Shown here: in pieces, positions 44,785-57,650 of the stretch
How positions within the stretch are numbered: the stretch's first letter is position 1
Layout: each line of letters begins with the position of its first letter
Assembly: GCA_030760725.1 (NCBI GenBank)
Contig: JASWHV010000004.1
Location: 57,999,136-58,063,135, forward strand
Length of the DNA: 64,000 nucleotides
Direction: 5' to 3'
From: Neostapfia colusana
Lineage: Eukaryota > Streptophyta > Magnoliopsida > Poales > Poaceae
Program-made: the position numbers and the translations under genes
Notes under the pieces: generated by a model
The model's input: the letters and a program-made list of their open reading frames with translations, nothing else
What the model was told of the DNA's origin: nothing
The model's database searches: none

Positions 44785-47700
44785 TGTGAGGGCCCGGCCC
44801 AGGAATCGCAGTGGGTGGTGCCGTGCGATGCGGCACCCAACAGCATGCACAAAAAGACGATAAGAACATAACGGAACCATTTTTTCTCAAAATAAGATCT
44901 TTTACAACATAAGTACACGCGCAGCGGAAATTAACATTTGCTGGACAAACTACTCACTCTCGACCCTAACTACGCCAAAGAGAAGCCGTTCAGCCCGTGA
45001 ACGCTTCCTACTAGCTTCACCAAAGAAAGGCAGCGGCTAGGTTTCCGATGAGTTGAACAAACTGTGAGGTTCATCGTCTCACCGAACAACCCTCTTCATA
45101 GCAGGCATCCTGCTACCTGCAAAAACAACTCAGAAGCAACCGTGAGCACTAAGGCTCAACAAGGCTTACCCGTCACTCCTAAACATGCAACTCTACATGC
45201 AGGGGTAGTAAAAGAGTAGGCATAGGAATTTGCAAAATGCATCTTGACTAAACTTGATCCTTATATTCAGATTCTTATGGCCTTCATTTTAGTGGTCCTC
45301 ACGCCTCACAACATCGGAAGTCCACAATCAAACAAGAAACGCTTATCCCGATGTTGCTAGCCTAAGGTGGAAATGAAATTTAGTTGGCTCTATAACTACT
45401 TCAGTCAAGGTTCCAATACAGTGATTAATCCTCAAACAGCAAGTTAAGAGACTTAGTTTCTCTTCTTACTAAGTCACGGCGCAGTGGGCAAGTATGCTCA
45501 ATCCTCTTCCGCGAGCGACGGTGATTCGAATCAATAACAACCCGGAATACACGACACATACACCCGCCTCGAAAGACTCTCTCAAGAGCTCTTTCTTACG
45601 TTGTATGCAGCCACCTTTCACACGACACCCCGACATAGAAAAACGCTTCGCGCCGAGCAGGATGGTCCTCTACGCGGACACGTCGAAGTTGCCCGCTAAA
45701 GGATTTACACCTCCCGCCTTCTCAACGCCATTCCTACGCGAAGGATGAGTTTCTATATCACGGTCCAATCGTGTTACATCGGTTTCATGGGTCCCATACC
45801 CCACTATATATCTGGTACAGCTCAATCTTGTCCAGCAGGGCCGCATACATACGGTCCTTAACCGATACGGACGGGGCTACAACCAACCTCCACATTTGCC
45901 TTACCATCCCGGTCCAGGCCAAATGTGGTCTCAAGCATTGTCACACCCATCGCAGGTCGAGACCAACCTTGAGCGCTCCATCCTACAGGAACATCCCCGT
46001 CCCCATCTCATTTTCATGAGGGTGCTCTTATCATCAAACATCTCGCGAGTAACTCCATTACTCGACCTTTCTCACGAGTAGCTTTTTACTACTCGACTTC
46101 TACCAAGCTAGCTACAACATTAGCCTAGCATCTACAACGAGGCAAATCCTACATTAAACCTTCTAATGAGGGATGTAATAGGCATGCAAGTGGGTTTCAA
46201 TCATCCTAGACATAATGCACTCAAGTTTAATAAACATGATGTGAAGTAAAGAAAAATTTAAAACGGTAACGATATGCAAACCAGGGCTTGCCTTGCTCAA
46301 CGGTTTTGTTAGAAGCTAGTAGTTAGTATTCCTCCGGAGAATCCGCCAAACTCGTCACGAGATGGAGATCCTCGCTGCAGAGTCGAGTCCTCGTCGAACG
46401 TCGACGTCACGTGAGCTATTATATTGCAATGCACATATATTTCAAAAGCAATTTGGAAACTGTTTCAAAACTGTTGTTCAAGTTAACTCACACCTAAAAG
46501 GAACAAACAACAGAAAGGTTTCTGTTGTTGGATCTACAACCTTAGAGATGATGAAAGCTAGGGTGAAAAGAAATACTAGTAATCACCATGTGATTAAGTC
46601 TATTATATGAACACTTCAACCTAAAATATGGTAGCTCAAGTTCCATAGGTCCAATGAAGCTGAGAATTTAACCACAGCCTCTATGGAAGATATTTAGGCA
46701 GTGTGCAAAGATTGAGCTCATGAAATGGCTCAAGGTGATCACAATAATTCCTTATGTGATTTTCACTAATCTGCCTTTACCCCCTAGATATTAAGCATTC
46801 CTATGCTGCAAAGTGGACTTTTTGTGAAGTACAAAATGTCCTGAGTCCATAGGAATTTGTTTTACCATTTTTAGAGTTTGCTACATGGAGATATGGATTT
46901 TACAAGGATTGGGGAAAAGCTGAAATTGTCTCTGTTCATTTTCCCATTTTTCAGAGACATAAGAAATGAAAACATCATTTGACCACGCAAATGAGGTCCA
47001 ATGCCTCTGAAATTTTTACTTAAGTTCAAGGAATTTTGGAACAACGTCCTGTCCAGATTTGGGAATTTTCCAATAAACAGAACTCCTGTAAAAATTCAGA
47101 CAAGATTTTTCTTAAATGCATTAATGAGCCAAATTCAGGGATTTTCATAAACATTGGTCTGCCCCCCTGGATAGTACTCTTTGAGAGGAATCCAACAAAA
47201 TTTGTTTCACAATTTTTGGACATTCCTACACAAAGTTATGGCTCTCCAAAGTTTGAACTAGAGTGGGAAAATCTGGAAAATGTTTAAATGCTGACAGTGG
47301 GTCCCACCTGTCATCCCTAACCTCCAGACTCATGCCCAACAGGGCAGTGGCGGCCCACTCCGGCGAGGTCGCCGGAAAACAAGTTCCCAGCCACCTCCAG
47401 ACCCCCTGCTGGCCGCCCCCCATATTTCCCCACGCTGAACACGTTGGTGAGGTCCCCGGCAGCTGAAACTCGCCGGAAAATAGGGCCCACCGGCCACAGC
47501 AAACCCTAGAGCTCCGGCGAGGTCTTGCACGGTGAATTCTCCACCAAATGGTCGGTTCTTGGGCTCTACAGCACCAGGGGATCATGTAGAAGACCGGCAT
47601 GAGGTCTAAACCAGCTGGAGATGGCTCTAAACCTATCGGCACCGTGCACCCGATAGGGTCCAGCGGCATACCCTCTAAAAGAGCTCGGACTGCTCACCCT

Positions 47701-48959
47701 ACACTCAATTTCTTGGTCTAAAATCGATGGAGGAGGTGTGCTAGGCAGTTAACAACCTGTGTGTGAAGTTTGAGACCCAACAAACATGAATTGAGGACGA
47801 ATTTTACAATTCTTTACCTCAAGGTCCGTTTCTGCCGCCCGGGAGAAAAACTTGAAATTCTCCCTCTGTGATCAATGGCTGGGGCTGAGCTTTGGAGGTG
47901 AGAAACTAGACTTGTTGGTGCACAGATGGGGTGGCTTGCTTGGGCGTGATCCCTTCTGGTTTGGGCTGTCCACGGCGTCCAGTTTCGGTTCCTCCAGTTT
48001 GAGCTCGGGAGCAGAGGAAACCTCGCTGTTTCTAGGCGCCAGCAAGCATGGAACAGCGGGGGGAAGTTGACAACCGGCTAGAGCACTCAGGGGTGAACCT
48101 TTTTGCAGTTGGGAGCTCGGGCAAAGGCACTTTGGTTTGTTGCTGGCGATCTGAAGAACAGAGCTGCGCCCGGTTGTTCTTCTCGGCTGTTGTTTGCTTG
48201 CGGGAGGAGCAACGAGGGCGAGCTCGAGCAGGGAGAAGGCAAAGAGGGATTGTTGCACTAGCTGTGGAGGATCAGACCGAGTAATAGGGCGAGCTAGCAG
48301 GAGGTGGCATCGGTAGGAGCTGCTGCCGTGTGCTCGGTCGAAGAAAATGCAAACAGAGGCGGTGTGCCCTGTGAGCTGGCTGACATGTGGGCCACAGCAC
48401 TCAAATACCTCACCCTCTGTGCTTTAATTTCCCCGCACCGCCTTTGTCCGAATTCTACCAAAATTGGAGGTTAGACCAAACATGTGGTGACGAATTTGAA
48501 TATAAACTAAAATTTCAAAATTGAGCACGTCTGGTTCAGTTTTCGAATTCAAATTTCAATTTGAACCCTCCCTCGCATATTTCCCGGAATAATTGGTATA
48601 CGAGCTCCAAAAATATCCAAATTTGGATCATGAGCTCATTGATACATGGAGAATGCATCGGTGAATTCCTTTGGATACATTTATACAATCTGGATAAGAA
48701 TCCTTTCAAAAGAATTCAAATTGCGTTTAAATTTCCTCCACTCTACTCATAGAGGAGGTGCACATGAGTTAGAGTTTTTGGGAGTGTAATTCTTTCCCCT
48801 AGGTTAAAATGTGTTGAGCAAGGGCTAGAGGAAATTTTTAGCTCCCTCACATGTCCATTTGTGTGTTCATCATTTCATGTGACACAATTATGGCCTTTCT
48901 TCGCCTTAACTTTGTTTCATAAGTTGAAATAAAACTTTACAAAAGTTAGGGCTGTTACA
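44785..48959 (-). repeat. E6 5' LTR, 4.18 kb
   Basis: Near-identical to 34334-38506. On the minus strand it ends GGGCCCTCACA (44785) where the 3' LTR has GGGCGTCACA. The palindrome GATTCGAATC is at 45523-45532. Confidence 0.95.
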
Positions 48960-48964
48960 AGATT
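48960..48964. other. Right target-site duplication of E6 (AGATT)
   Basis: Matches 34329-34333. Confidence 0.92.
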
Positions 48965-51140
48965 TTTATTGAACTCCTATAAAAATTTCAGCTCATTTGG
49001 AGTTTATTAGTTTACTAGAATTCAGATTTTAAGTTGTTGTGTTCAAATGAATACAGAAACATTTTCAGTGAATTTCCAAAAAACATGGAAATTCAGTTCT
49101 GGGCAATTCTTAGCTCCAAAAATCCTAGGAAAATTCATGCAGTCTATATGGACTATAACTGAAATTGTAGTTCACTAAGTTTGACATGAACATGGGTGTT
49201 ACCCCATAATTAACTCCTATTTGCTTAATTGCTTAGAGAATTGTTCTGAATAAACCACTCAATGAAAAGTGCTAATTTTTGGTCCAGAGGACTTTCTTGT
49301 GACAAGGAACTCAAATGGAAATTTTCAGCTCCATTGGAGCTCGAGATCACCACTGTTCTGTTCAATCTCTTAAGGTGATCAACACACAAGTGGAGATAGC
49401 ACTCAACACTTGATCATAGTGCTTAAACCCAACCCAAACCACCAGCACCAGTGTCATTTTAAATTCTTAAATAGAGTTCCAGTTTTTGAACTTGTCATTA
49501 GAGCTTATGAGCAAAAGCTTTACAATTAAAATACATATGCATATTCATATCGTGTAGCATCTACATGAGAACGTGTGAAGAAGTTGAAGTGAAGATCAAG
49601 GAGGAAGGAAAGCAAGTGATCAAGGCCCAAGTGATCTTCACTAACTGATTGTAATCTTAGTCACCTGCAAAACAGGCAAGCCCCGGTTTGCATTTGAATA
49701 GTTTTATAAAGTATTTCCCTTTCTAGAGATCATAGCATTGAATTGTTTGATTGCATCAAGTCTAGACGATAATGAAAACCCAACTACATGACCAGAAATG
49801 TCCTAAGAGAGCAAGGTAGAATAGCACCTCCTCAAGTGAATTGGCTATGCTAAATGTTAGTAGGAAAGGTGCGGTAGAAGTCGAGTAGTTGGAATCTACT
49901 CGCGAGTTTAGGGATGGTTTATTCGGAGCGGGTCAGAATAGAAACAATGAGAAAAGTTCACACTTAAGAAATGGAGACCGGGCAGGGAGGTTTAGATGAA
50001 GCAGGCTGCGGACCGTGCTTGCATAGCCCTGCCTGTGTCGGTTAAGGCCCATCCGTGCTTGGCCCTGTTGGATAAGTTTGAATTGTGTACCAGGCGCATA
50101 CTGGCTATATGGGACCCAGGAAACCAATGTACCTCGGGAGATCCACATTGGAACTTTTCTAACTGTCTTAGGCTTTCGACGTCAAGGTAGCAGGAGGTAA
50201 CTCGCTCAAGAACATACCACTGCAGGTATGTACCTTGAGGGAGCTTGTGTACTCGGGGCAGTTAGACTGTGTCCTATGTGGAAGATCTTGGGAAAGGTGG
50301 CCGCGTACAACGTCAGTTGAGGTTGCTGCCGGTAACTCGGAGTACGGGTGTGTGTGTCGTGTAGTCCGGGCGTGTACTGATTCGAATCACCATTGCTCGC
50401 GGTCATATGAGCATACTTGCCCACTGCGTCTTGAGTAGTAAGAACTGAACTGGTTTTCTTTTGAACTTGATAATGCTGTGATGTAACTTGTATTGCAACC
50501 ATGATTGAATTAGAGATAGGCTCATTAAACTTTACTTTCACTTTGTGCAAGGAGCATTGCAACAAAGCGTTTCTTGTTTGATTGTGGAGTTGTGATGCTG
50601 TTCGGCTCAAGGTCTGTACAATGAGGATCTGAAAGTTAAGGATCGACATTAGGCGAGTCCTTTATGCAAATCTAGCTAACCCAATTGCAGCCGTTGTGCA
50701 TGTAGAGTTTCTTGTTTAGGAGAGACGATCAGTCTTGCTGAGCCTATGTGCTCACGCTTGCTATATGAGTGGTTTTGCAGGTTAACATCGATGCTAAGAA
50801 GAAGGTTGTCCAGTGAGACTCGGAGACTTCTGAGTTATTTAACACATGGAGAACCCAGCCGCTGCAATGTTTTCGTGTTGCTAGCGAGAGGAGTCCGCGG
50901 GCTGGACCTCTTCTCGAGTGCTCTTTAGTTATTCGACGTGAGCCGTTTATAGATTTCCGCTGTAGCTACTTGATGTAAACTATTTGCAAAGAAAAATTTG
51001 TAAGCTTCCGCTATTGTTTTATGTAATACAATGTTCCTTATATGTGTGCTGTTGGGTGCCACACAACACGGCACCACCCAATGCGATTCCCGGGCGAGTG
51101 GCACGACCCCGTGATTGAACGGGCGGCGTGGCCCCTGTCA
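48965..51140 (+). repeat. E5 5' LTR, right half
   Basis: Continues the E5 LTR after E6. It contains GTCGAGTAGTTGGAA as in E4, the palindrome GATTCGAATC at 50379-50388, and ends CCCCTGTCA at 51140, three bases before the primer site. Confidence 0.8.
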
Positions 51141-51143
51141 GCG

Positions 51144-51155
51144 TGGTATCAGAGC
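51144..51155 (+). promoter_or_regulatory. E5 primer binding site (tRNA-Met)
   Basis: TGGTATCAGAGC. Confidence 0.9.
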
Positions 51156-52682
51156 TGCATTGGTAATAGCGCATGGAATAAGGATCGTATTATGAAAAAA
51201 ATTTAGGTTATGGTGGGGATATGGTACTAGGCCCACATAAGGACTACTCTTAGCCTAATATGAAGGTGGCAACCTAACTTATTTGCTATGTCGGAAAATC
51301 GGGCATCTAGGGTCGTTTTTTGTCTTGGGGGGTGCACGTAAGCGCTGTCCACCAGTGCACACAAGCTGAAGGGTGGAGCCCCACGGGTGGCAGGTAACCC
51401 GGCCCGCTTTAGTATCCTCTACGACTCTTCATGTCGTTTGGGGTACTCGAGCAATGCCCTTCCCTGGTGTGCTACGGACAAGTATGGGAGACCCCGTCAC
51501 GTGGTTAGTAACGTGAACATGTAGCTCAAGGCGTGTTTGGCTTGAGAACACCTGTGCGAGTGATGACGGACGGGTGTACAAACTGTATTGGGACCGGGTT
51601 CGGTGTGCAGCCGGACCTGATGATTGTGTGTGACTAATGCAGGATTAACCACGAAACCGTAGTACGAGTAGAACACATTTGCGAGTGACCGTCTTAGTTC
51701 CACCTTTGATATGTTATGCCGGTATAATCCGGTTAGGTTTTTCTTTTGGTGAGTCTACATAGTGCCGACATGTTTCTTACGGTGCATCGACGCCGTACTA
51801 AACTTAATAACCTTTTCCCTATAAAGAAATGACTCATGATCTAACTTTCAACTAAAAATGGAAGTTTGAAACAAATATTAGTTACTGAACTCTTATTTTG
51901 AGCTAAGATTCAAATGAGAGGATGACTAGGCTTCAAAGAGTTCAAAAACAGAGTGCTCTGTTTTCGGCAGGAATTCTTGCTGGAATTGGACAGAGCATAA
52001 CTCTGAGTAGCTTGACCCAATTAAGGTGCATGATACAGTTCCGGAAAGATTTTCAAGTGCTATACAACTTCTTTATAGACATCCAGAGCAAAATGACCCG
52101 CTAAATGGGTAGAAAGTTCAGAGGAAGGTAAACTGTCCAGAACCAGGACAGCAGCAAAACCTCTCTGGACCTTTCTGTTTTTAAGCCATAACTTTCTGTA
52201 GAAAAATCATTAAGAAGCCTATGATACACCGTTGGAAAGGTTATGAAATGTGAAACATTGTTGTAGTTCAAAGTTTCTTCAGATTGTTAATGTATTTGCA
52301 TATACATCTGTGATAAAATAATCCACATACAAAGGAGATGCTGGCAAATTTTATCCAGGAATTCTGTCAACATTGGAAAATCATAACTTTTGATCCAGGG
52401 ATGATCTGAAGGCATATGAATACTAGTTGGAAAGTTACTGAAGTTAACTGTAACTTTGGTATTCAACTTGAGTTATGCAAATGCTGTTAACTAGATCAAA
52501 TTCTGGAGATAGTGCATAAAGGTCTGTTCTATACAGATAGGCTGGATAGCTATGCCTACTAAGGAGTTGTGTAAACATGGATTTTGTTACTGCTTTCATA
52601 AAGTTTTGACATATTCATGTTTTCATTAGTCTCACATACTGCTGAGTTCATGTTTGCCTCATCTCAAATATATTTTTGCAGT
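51156..52682 (+). other. E5 leader with candidate intron
   Basis: Non-coding, 1.5 kb, no extra gene. Block 51270-51510 matches E4 22151-22400. Donor-like CAG|GTAACC at 51393|51394 and acceptor-like ATATTTTTGCAG ending at 52681, one base before the gag ATG. Confidence 0.6.
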
Positions 52683-53256
52683 ATGGTTCGTACTCGCTCT
52701 AGGAGTAAGGCAGGGAGTTCTCGCCGAGGCAGTGATGCTTCTATTCCACCGTCGGAACCACCATCCACTGGATGGATGGATCTTATGACTCGAGTCGTCG
52801 AGTCTAACCAAGAGAACACAAGGCTACTTAAATAAGCAACTTAAGAGAAAACATGCTTACTCCAAGCCTTGGTGCAGCAAGGCGTACTCCAGAACACGCA
52901 ACAAGTTGTTCCACCTCAGAACGCTTATCTGGACTTCTTGGCGACTCAACCGCCAATCTTTACTGAAGCCACCGAACCTGTGGAAGCAGATCAATGGCTT
53001 CATGTCATGGAGTCCAAATTCGGAGTATTCGAGTGTGATGAATATCAGAAGACCGTGTTTGCCACTTAACAACTCCATGGAGCCGCCGGGAACTGGTGGG
53101 TTGATCATCTTGCCACCATTCCGGAGGGCCATCAAGTAACATGGGGTGAACTCTGTGAAGCCTTTCGTACTCGTCACATAACACTAGGTATTATCAAGGC
53201 AAAGCGGGAGGAATTCTTGGGCTTGAAGCAAGGGGACCTGAGTGTCCTTGAGTATG
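52683..53256 (+). pseudogene. gag: E5 gag, 5' part (cut by E7)
   Basis: ATG at 52683 opens with MVRTRSRSKAGSS, then a serine-rich N-terminus and the capsid core in the same frame (AYLDFLATQPPIF, ADQWLHVMESKFGV, LHGAAGNWW, FRTRHITLGII, LKQGDLSVLEY). Two in-frame TAA stops occur, at 52833-52835 and 53067-53069. The frame stops at 53256 where TGTAACACCC of E7 begins; the last five bases GTATG are the expected target duplication. Confidence 0.85.
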
Positions 53257-53322
53257 TGTAACACCCTCAAATTCATTTCCATGCATTGCATACATTTTTC
53301 ATGTAGAGTAACATTATAAAAG

Positions 53323-53716
53323 ATGTAGAAATGGAGAAAGAACTATAGGAATGGAGAAATAACTATAGAAATGGAGAAAGAACCATAGAAATGGAGAAAA
53401 GAACCATAGAAATGGAGAAATAACCATAGAAATGGAGGAAGGAACCATAGAAATGGAGAAAGAACCATAGAAATGGAGGAAGGAACCATAGAAATGGAGG
53501 AAAAACCACAGAAATGGAGAAGGGAATATAGAAATGGAGAATGGGGCATAGAAATGGAGAAGGGCAATGTAGAAATGGAGAATGGGACATAGAAATGGAT
53601 AGAGGAATGTAGAAATAGAGAATGGGACATAGAAATGGAGAGGGGAATGTAGAAATGGAGAATGGGACATACAAATAGAGAGGGGAATGTAGAAATGGAG
53701 CAAGTGACATAGAAAT
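53323..53716. repeat. Minisatellite, period about 20 bp, about 19-20 copies
   Basis: Unit close to ATAGAAATGGAGAAAGAACC. Early copies end GAACC, later ones alternate GGGAC and GGGAATGT, suggesting a higher-order two-unit repeat. Because the period is not a multiple of three and the minus strand lacks stops, three overlapping minus-strand frames of 138-175 codons are open here; they are artefacts. Confidence 0.92.
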
Positions 53717-53947
53717 GGTGAGGAATGGGAAAAAGATAGCTGAAATAAGCCATTCCCAAATTTCACCAAATTTCCCCCAAAATTTCCAATTCCCCAATTC
53801 TAAAAAATGGGGAATTTTCCCCACATTTGGGGGGATAAAATCCCCAAGGCTGCCGCACCTAACTGAAAAGATATTTTTGTTGAGATCCAAAATTGAGTTG
53901 GACTCTTATTTGAGCTCCAATTGGAGTAGGACTCCTCTTTTTCCCCT

Positions 53948-53955
53948 TATAAATA
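53948..53955 (+). promoter_or_regulatory. E7 LTR TATA box
   Basis: TATAAATA, 232 bp after the minisatellite and followed by a pyrimidine-rich leader. Confidence 0.65.
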
Positions 53956-56126
53956 TAACCCCCACCCCCTTGGCCGACCCCTCTCTATTGTGGACGTCCT
54001 CCCCCTGCTGCCAACCCCCCTTCCTTGCTTCCAAGTCGCCAAGTTCCCCCCCCCCCTTGCCGGAATTTGGCCGCCGTCGAGCCCCGCCGTCGCCGGAGAA
54101 GAAGCCCGACAATCTGTCCTACCAAAATTTTCAAAAGAAAAATTACCCACTGCTGCCATTGCTAGGAGGAAGTCCCTGCCACCAAGGAGAAAGTAAGGTA
54201 GGTCTCCATTACCCATCTTACGACGTCGCCGCTGTTTCTACGCATCCGTTTTCTTCGCCCCCTTCGAGCAGAAACTTTTACGTGTGGACATACCGTGTTT
54301 TGATCGGTTTTTGACGGTGGAATTGATCTAGATCTTAAGTCAAGATCATCACAACATCAACACTTAATACGTACACCCTTGTTCATCATAAAACCCAATG
54401 AAAGCCCATTAAAACATGCAAAAACATATACAAACTGATTTAATAAAACAGCACTATAGGATTTGCATTCATCTACCCCATTGCATCTTGAGTAAAGTTT
54501 GTGCATGATGTTTGATTGCTGTAAATTTTGTATGGCGTGGTCGTGAGTAGAAGGACAAGCTCAAGAAGCCATCTACGAGGATCTACAGCACCAAGACATT
54601 GAGACGCTCGAACAACAAGAGCCACGGGAGTACGGCAATTGCCCCTTGACCATATTGATCCCATGTTTTGAAACTGTTTTGTTTGCGAAAACTCGTATGC
54701 TTGAGTCAACTTAATGGGACACTCTTTTATAGGAGTATACTAGTTTTGTTAACCATCCTTGTCGCCGGGAAAGTTGATGAGTCGGGTATGGTCATTTTTC
54801 CTTTTTGCTTCGCTTCATCTACGTGATACGGGAAGCTGAATTAAAAACATGTCTAGCTACTGCTCTCATATGAATAATGATGATGAGAACTTGATGATGA
54901 TGAGCATGGAATCGTGGGAGATCTAGGCAAGCTTGGTTCGTGAATGTTGCTGAATGAGATGGTGGAACTTGCCGTAGATCTAAGGACCGGTTCATGTGAG
55001 AATATGCCAGGAAAACAGTGCCACCACAAGGCCAAGTATGGGTGCGGCTTAGCTGATTAATTAGGTGTGTTGCTAACTTGTTATGGACCGTGGATGGCGC
55101 GGGGAATGGGAGTCAAGGAGGACTGCTCTGGGAACTACATGGCACAAGAGGGGGCCCGTGGGTGGGAGAATGGTGATTCGAGCCTGCTGGTGAAACCTCA
55201 GTGAGTCCATACATCTAGTAGCCCCTTTGTAAAGGCTATTTTGTGATCTCTTGGCCATACACCAACGGTTGTGTACTGGTATAATGGAGGTTCTGCAGTC
55301 ACCGACGGGTGACGAAATCACGAACTTGTGGGTAAAGTGGTGCCACCTCTGTAGAGTGTAAAACTATCATGATAGCCGTGCTTCCGGTCACAAGCACCTG
55401 GCCAACTTCCATGATTAGAGGGAAAACTTGGGATGGTTATTCGGTATGGTTATGGTATGGTCATTGGGAATGGTTTTGGGACTGTTTTAAGTCATGACAA
55501 TGAGTTTGGCTTTGGTTATATGAATATGAGATGGTTATGAATATTATGAGCATGAGATGAAGTTGAGAAAGATTAATGGCTGGTTGAGACATGATAAGTG
55601 GTAAATTATGATGAAGGAATGTTGCTGTTATAACATGGTTATGATGGGATTAAACTCACTTAGAAATAGTTGATGTTTTTGTCATGTTTGTGAAATAAAA
55701 TTTGCTTGCTGCAATGAGCCTTTTTATTCCTACCTTGTTGTAAGCTACATGTCATACTTTTCCCGCACTTGCTGAGTACGACATGAACTCACCCTTGCAT
55801 TACCACATAAACATCAGCTACAGGAGATGAGTACTTTGAGGACCATATGGAGTACTAGGCATGCGAACTACCATTAACATGCCTGTGGAGTTGAAGAGTG
55901 GACCTGCTGTTTAGTTATTTCCACTGTCGTTTAGAGTCTTCCGCTGCTAAATAAGTTAGATATTCATGAGTGAGACATTGAGTCAATGTAATGAAGTACT
56001 TAAACACTAGTTATTCATGGTTATATTCTGAATTCAGTTTGTGGATTACATGTGTATGTGTGATGAACATCCTGGGCACACATATGCATTAACTTGGTTC
56101 TGTTTTCGGAACCGGGTGTCACATAT

Positions 56127-56141
56127 TGGTATCAGAGCCAC
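56127..56141 (+). promoter_or_regulatory. E7 primer binding site (tRNA-Met)
   Basis: TGGTATCAGAGCCAC, three bases after the LTR end. Single copy here, unlike E2. Confidence 0.9.
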
Positions 56142-56391
56142 GTTGACCGTAGGGCGCAAGCCTAGGTAGAATGGACACTCTAAAACACATAGGAACACCC
56201 TTCTAAACTTCTATTTTCGAAAATTGCTTGCTGCTGCATTTACTTGTCAATTCAGCCACTGCAAAGTGCTATTTTCAGCCCCTCTTTTTCTCTTCTTTGG
56301 ACAGCCACACCTTTTGTTTCTTTGCTTCATAGCTTCTAAAGTCATGGAGTTATTTCTTCCTTCTCAAAAGATTCTCATGTCCGATTTATAG

Positions 56392-57363
56392 ATGCCGGCG
56401 ATCAGGAGCACAGCACGCATAAGGACTCGTCCACTACCACGTGGGAGTGCACTTAACCCCATTGAGGTGTCCGATGGACTATATTGCGAGGAGGTGAAGA
56501 TGGAACCTCATGATGAAGAGGAAGTCAATAGATCTATGCATGAGGAAGAAGATTCGGAAGAGGTGGAACCATTCGAAGACGATATGGAGGATGATCCACA
56601 AGAACGGCATTGGTACGCACCTCAGGAGGAATTTCACGCGGGCTTACACCCCGTGGAGCCTCATGAAGCTATGTTGGAAGGAGATGAATCCGAAGAGGAG
56701 CCACCACTTGCTGAGGCTGAGAATGAAGGTGATGAACGGGCCAACCGTTCAGTTCAAGAATTCCGGTGCGAAGGAATGGAAGGAGGACACATATCCAAGG
56801 AGCTCAAAGAATTTCTGGATTGCTGCAGTTTATACCGGGAATATCTTCTCAAGAAAGTCCATTGTCTGGGACATGAAGAGTGGAACGCTGAAGTAACCAT
56901 CCTATCTAACGATCGGGTTGTCACAAGGCACTTCGCACCACGTGGAGAGCTACAAGGACAGAAGCTATCGATGATGCTGCATGGGATGCACTCACCGGAC
57001 TGTGCTACGCCTTCCGTGAACAGCTTGAGGACACCACTTTTGAGCTGCACCCGTATCGGAAGAGTGGTACATGGGAGACCATTGGACCCCATGTAGGAGC
57101 TCTTTCCAACCCACAAGCTGCTGACAAGTCTCTGAGGTTGCTCGTGGAGTTTTGGAAACCGCTACGCAAGCGCACAAGAAGAGATCCGTTACCTCCGCAA
57201 GAAGCTGTACTTGCTGAAAAAACAGGAGACTCGTGCCAACGTGGGAGCGAATGGAGCACCAGCGTCATCTAACCCTACATGGACTGCCGACTCACCATGG
57301 CGTGCACTCATGTATGGACCACCCCCGTCACATGGCGAGAACAGCACAGGTTCTCACGATTAA
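56392..57363 (+). pseudogene. E7 extra gene upstream of gag (unrecognised, broken)
   Basis: ATG at 56392 directly follows a CCGATTTATAG acceptor-like sequence. The first frame is open to 57096. Homology of layout, and open neighbouring frames, indicate frame changes near 56950 and 57150 and an end at TAA 57361-57363, about 323 codons. The N-terminal third is strongly acidic (about 56490-56720: runs of E and D). A compact domain follows at about 56870-57130 (EEWNAEVTIL, WDALTGLCYAF, LEDTTFELHP). The C-terminal part includes a charged helix (EEIRYLRKKLYLLKKQE) and a G/S/P-rich tail. I do not recognise it. It matches the E4 gene at 23528-24487 in position, length, AG-ATG start and domain order, although the elements belong to different LTR groups. 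Confidence 0.6.
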
Positions 57364-57650
57364 GTTTAGATTTCCATTGAATAAAGCTGTAATGGGAACG
57401 TTTAGATCGTAGTAAGTCAAATAAGAGTGGTTTGCTGAATTTCATGACGATTGCTTGTGTTTGTGTGCTGGTTTGAGTTGTGGGACACTTCGGCGAATGT
57501 CCACATCCACACATAGTAGAGAGATGTGAGATGCTTCGGCACTTGTTCACATCCTCATATAGGCTGGTGTTAATAAAGGAATTGCTTAGTCTCATATACC
57601 TTGATGCATATAGTTGGGAAATCGCTTCTTTCAAATCTGAATTGTAGATC
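57364..57650 (+). other. E7 leader relic after the extra gene
   Basis: Non-coding; corresponds to the E2 leader just upstream of gag (11597-11880 minus). It runs into pol at about 57650 without any gag, marking a deletion junction. Confidence 0.65.

Larger units (their letters stand above)
34334..48959 (-). mobile_element. E6: complete Ty3/gypsy chromovirus (group B), 14.6 kb
   Basis: Both LTRs (34334-38506 and 44785-48959), primer site, leader, gag, pol and PPT are present in minus orientation, flanked by AGATT duplications. By eye the LTRs differ at roughly 45 of about 4170 positions (about 1%), mostly transitions, so insertion was recent. It carries one gag-pol frameshift, two in-frame stops in pol and no visible zinc knuckle. 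Confidence 0.95.
32250..53256 (+). mobile_element. E5: Ty3/gypsy element (group B), split by E6 and truncated by E7
   Basis: 5' LTR halves at 32250-34333 and 48965-51140 flank E6, then primer site, leader and the start of gag up to the E7 insertion. Pol and the 3' LTR are expected to the right of E8. Confidence 0.85.
53257..56123 (+). repeat. E7 5' LTR, 2.87 kb
   Basis: Starts TGTAACACCC and ends GGGTGTCACA. It holds a minisatellite (53323-53716), TATA box (53948-53955), a C-rich leader with a poly-C run at about 54046, and the group A block 54970-55400 with CTATCATGATAG at 55364-55375. Confidence 0.88.

Noticed and set aside
53314..53890. Three overlapping minus-strand open frames of 138-175 codons with phenylalanine/serine-rich repeats
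   Set aside because: They are the same 20-bp minisatellite read in three frames; the strand simply lacks stop codons. No start context or homology.
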